A DNA stretch of 64,000 nt, from positions 372,001-436,000 of the forward strand of contig NZ_JAHWXN010000002.1 in NCBI RefSeq assembly GCF_023091245.1, written 5' to 3'. Source of the DNA: Microbacterium croceum. GTDB taxonomy: Bacteria; Actinomycetota; Actinomycetes; Actinomycetales; Microbacteriaceae. Positions 62,857-64,000 of the stretch are shown here, piece after piece. A program made the translations under genes and the position numbers. Under the pieces are notes generated by a model that did no database searches, had not been told where the DNA came from, and was given only the letters and a program-made list of their open reading frames with translations. How positions within the stretch are numbered: the stretch's first letter is position 1; each line of letters starts with the position of its first letter.

Positions 62857-63491
62857 CGCCCGCGCCCGCCCCTCTCCCGCCGTTCCGACCGCTCGCTCCG
62901 CTCGGACGGCTCCGCCCGCGGCCAGAAGGCCCAGACGACCAGCGTCGTAGCGGCCAGGGTGAGCGCGCCGAGCACATACGGGTTCCCCATCCCGACGATC
63001 GCCGTGGCGATGCCGGGGATCGAGAACAGCACGATGCGCACCGACGTCGCGGTGTACGGGAACGGATCATCGTCGGCGTTGGCGTCTCCGCGCATCGTGA
63101 TGATGCGCTCATCGGCCGTCGCGCCCTGCTCGACCGAGGTGACGCGGTGCGTGATCGGGAGCGCATCCACCCGGTCGACCGTGACGACGTCGCCGATCGC
63201 GATGTCGGAGGCCGGCACGCGCTGGACGACGGCGACCGACCCCGCGGGGATCGTGGGCGACATCGACCCGGTGCGGAACATGATCAGCGTGATCTGCGCG
63301 GTGAAGGCGAGCACCACCAGCACGATGCAGAGCACGCCACCCACCGCTGCGATCCAGAGCAGCGCATCCGCGATGAGTCGTCCGGGATGCCGGCGTCTGC
63401 CGGACGGGGTCGGCGCGGCGGTCACGGTGCCGGGCGCGTCGGACGAAGGCGCCTGCTCCCGCAGACTCCGTCTCGTCATCGGCGTCGTCAT
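62853..63491 (-). CDS. Signal peptidase I, SipW/archaeal type
   Basis: 212 residues. Cytoplasmic N-terminus, helix near residue 45-70, catalytic FRTGSMSPTIPAGSVAVV (Ser), then ITHRVTSVEQ with His in place of the bacterial Lys, MRGDANADDDP (Asp) and a C-terminal helix. The Ser/His/Asp-type SipW enzyme cleaves TasA-like proteins. It is flanked by SipW-type substrates in the same operon, which fits. Confidence 0.9.
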   Translation of the reverse strand: MTTPMTRRSLREQAPSSDAPGTVTAAPTPSGRRRHPGRLIADALLWIAAVGGVLCIVLVVLAFTAQITLIMFRTGSMSPTIPAGSVAVVQRVPASDIAIGDVVTVDRVDALPITHRVTSVEQGATADERIITMRGDANADDDPFPYTATSVRIVLFSIPGIATAIVGMGNPYVLGALTLAATTLVVWAFWPRAEPSERSERSERRERGGRGR

Positions 63492-63528
63492 CTCGGCCCT
63501 CTCGTCCTCTGCTGCGCGAGCGCGACGC

Positions 63529-64000
63529 TCACGGTGCTGCCGCCGTGCCGAGCACCTGCCAGGTGAGCGTGGTGCTGGCCCCCTGCACGGTGTTGTCCGC
63601 CGCTGCCTGGAGGGTCACCGCGATGCAGTAGTTCACGGTCGATCCCCCGTTGGCCGATATCGCCTGGGTCGCCGTGCCGTTCGTCGCCAGCACGGAGAGG
63701 TCGGGAACCACCGACGTCCCGGCCGCGTAGCTGGTAGAGGTGCACGCGGTCGCCGCAGGGATCGTGCGCACCCCGTACCGCAGGTACACCGCGAGTCCGG
63801 TGGCCGACGGCGTCACCGCGTTCCACTGCAGATTCCCCGCCACCGACGGACTCGCCGTCTTGACGCTGAACAGCGCATACGTGGTCGCCCCCGGGACCAT
63901 CGACGACGGGGTCGCCGCGAACGTCAGCGACGCGGGTGCCCCCGCGGTCGCATGACTGGCGAACGTCGAGCCGTCGGCTGCGCCCACGATGTCGAAGCGC
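63529..64000 (-). CDS. SipW-type exported protein (partial, 5' end outside window)
   Basis: C-terminal part of a protein whose frame runs through the window edge (…RFDIVGAADGSTF…) and ends at 63529. Beta-rich, Thr/Ala/Ser-rich, with a CalY/TasA-like VKTASPSVAGNLQWNAVTPS region and two Cys. It lies 37 bases upstream of the signal peptidase gene and is probably one of its substrates. The start and signal sequence cannot be seen. Confidence 0.6.
   Translation of the reverse strand, partial: RFDIVGAADGSTFASHATAGAPASLTFAATPSSMVPGATTYALFSVKTASPSVAGNLQWNAVTPSATGLAVYLRYGVRTIPAATACTSTSYAAGTSVVPDLSVLATNGTATQAISANGGSTVNYCIAVTLQAAADNTVQGASTTLTWQVLGTAAAP

Overview
High-GC DNA from an actinobacterium, almost certainly a Microbacterium species. 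The grounds are codon use, gene neighbourhoods (dnaX-recR, lysC-asd, rplJ-rplL, a minimal Tad locus beside topA, CBS-metB) and a daptide-type RiPP cluster, a class first described from Microbacterium paraoxydans. Both ends are cut inside genes: the start of topA on the left and a SipW-type exported protein on the right.

Layout. 1-3.0 kb: topA start and a minimal Tad/Flp pilus operon (ATPase, one short TadB/TadC-like membrane protein, DUF4244 pilin-like peptide, two TadE/G-like pseudopilins). 3.4-12 kb: acetyl-CoA synthetase, RidA, DUF4177 protein, a class A penicillin-binding protein with PASTA domains, metallophosphoesterase, tRNA-Pro, VanZ-like protein, HAD phosphatase and DUF1295 protein. 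12-14.1 kb: FadR-type regulator and FMN lactate dehydrogenase, behind two near-perfect operator palindromes. 14.3-23.4 kb: thymidine kinase, Mqo, Asd, LysC, EamA transporter, RecR and DnaX. 23.4-30.1 kb: GH65 phosphorylase with beta-phosphoglucomutase, then AckA-Pta. 30.2-38.3 kb: lysozyme-like protein, rhomboid protease, SRP RNA, MoxR/DUF58/transglutaminase operon, TrhO, DeoR regulator and DUF4406 protein.

38.3-47.0 kb is the most distinctive region. It is a one-strand, tightly overlapped operon for a daptide-like RiPP: recognition-type protein, class III aminotransferase, iron-ADH-like dehydrogenase, three small precursor genes all ending in threonine, a SAM methyltransferase, an M50 intramembrane protease and a three-gene ABC exporter. 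The C-terminal Thr would be oxidatively decarboxylated, transaminated and dimethylated, after which the leader is removed and the peptide exported. The class is published; the precursor sequences here, and the loss of canonical metal ligands in the dehydrogenase, deserve a direct look.

47.2-64 kb: tRNA-Ser, exported protein, GNAT, PAP2 phosphatase, Bcr/CflA efflux pump, MetB and CBS, a sugar ABC transporter with a divergent LacI regulator and a CebR-like operator, rplJ-rplL with an attenuated leader, an AbiEi/DUF559-type protein, a YqaJ nuclease, and a SipW signal peptidase with its exported substrates.

Not explained by genes: four intergenic palindromes (16.5, 19.3, 59.6 and 60.7 kb) share one architecture. 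A short motif occurs twice directly with a 19-bp period, then twice inverted with the same 19-bp period, although the motif itself differs between loci. Two related copies bracket the AbiEi/DUF559-type gene.
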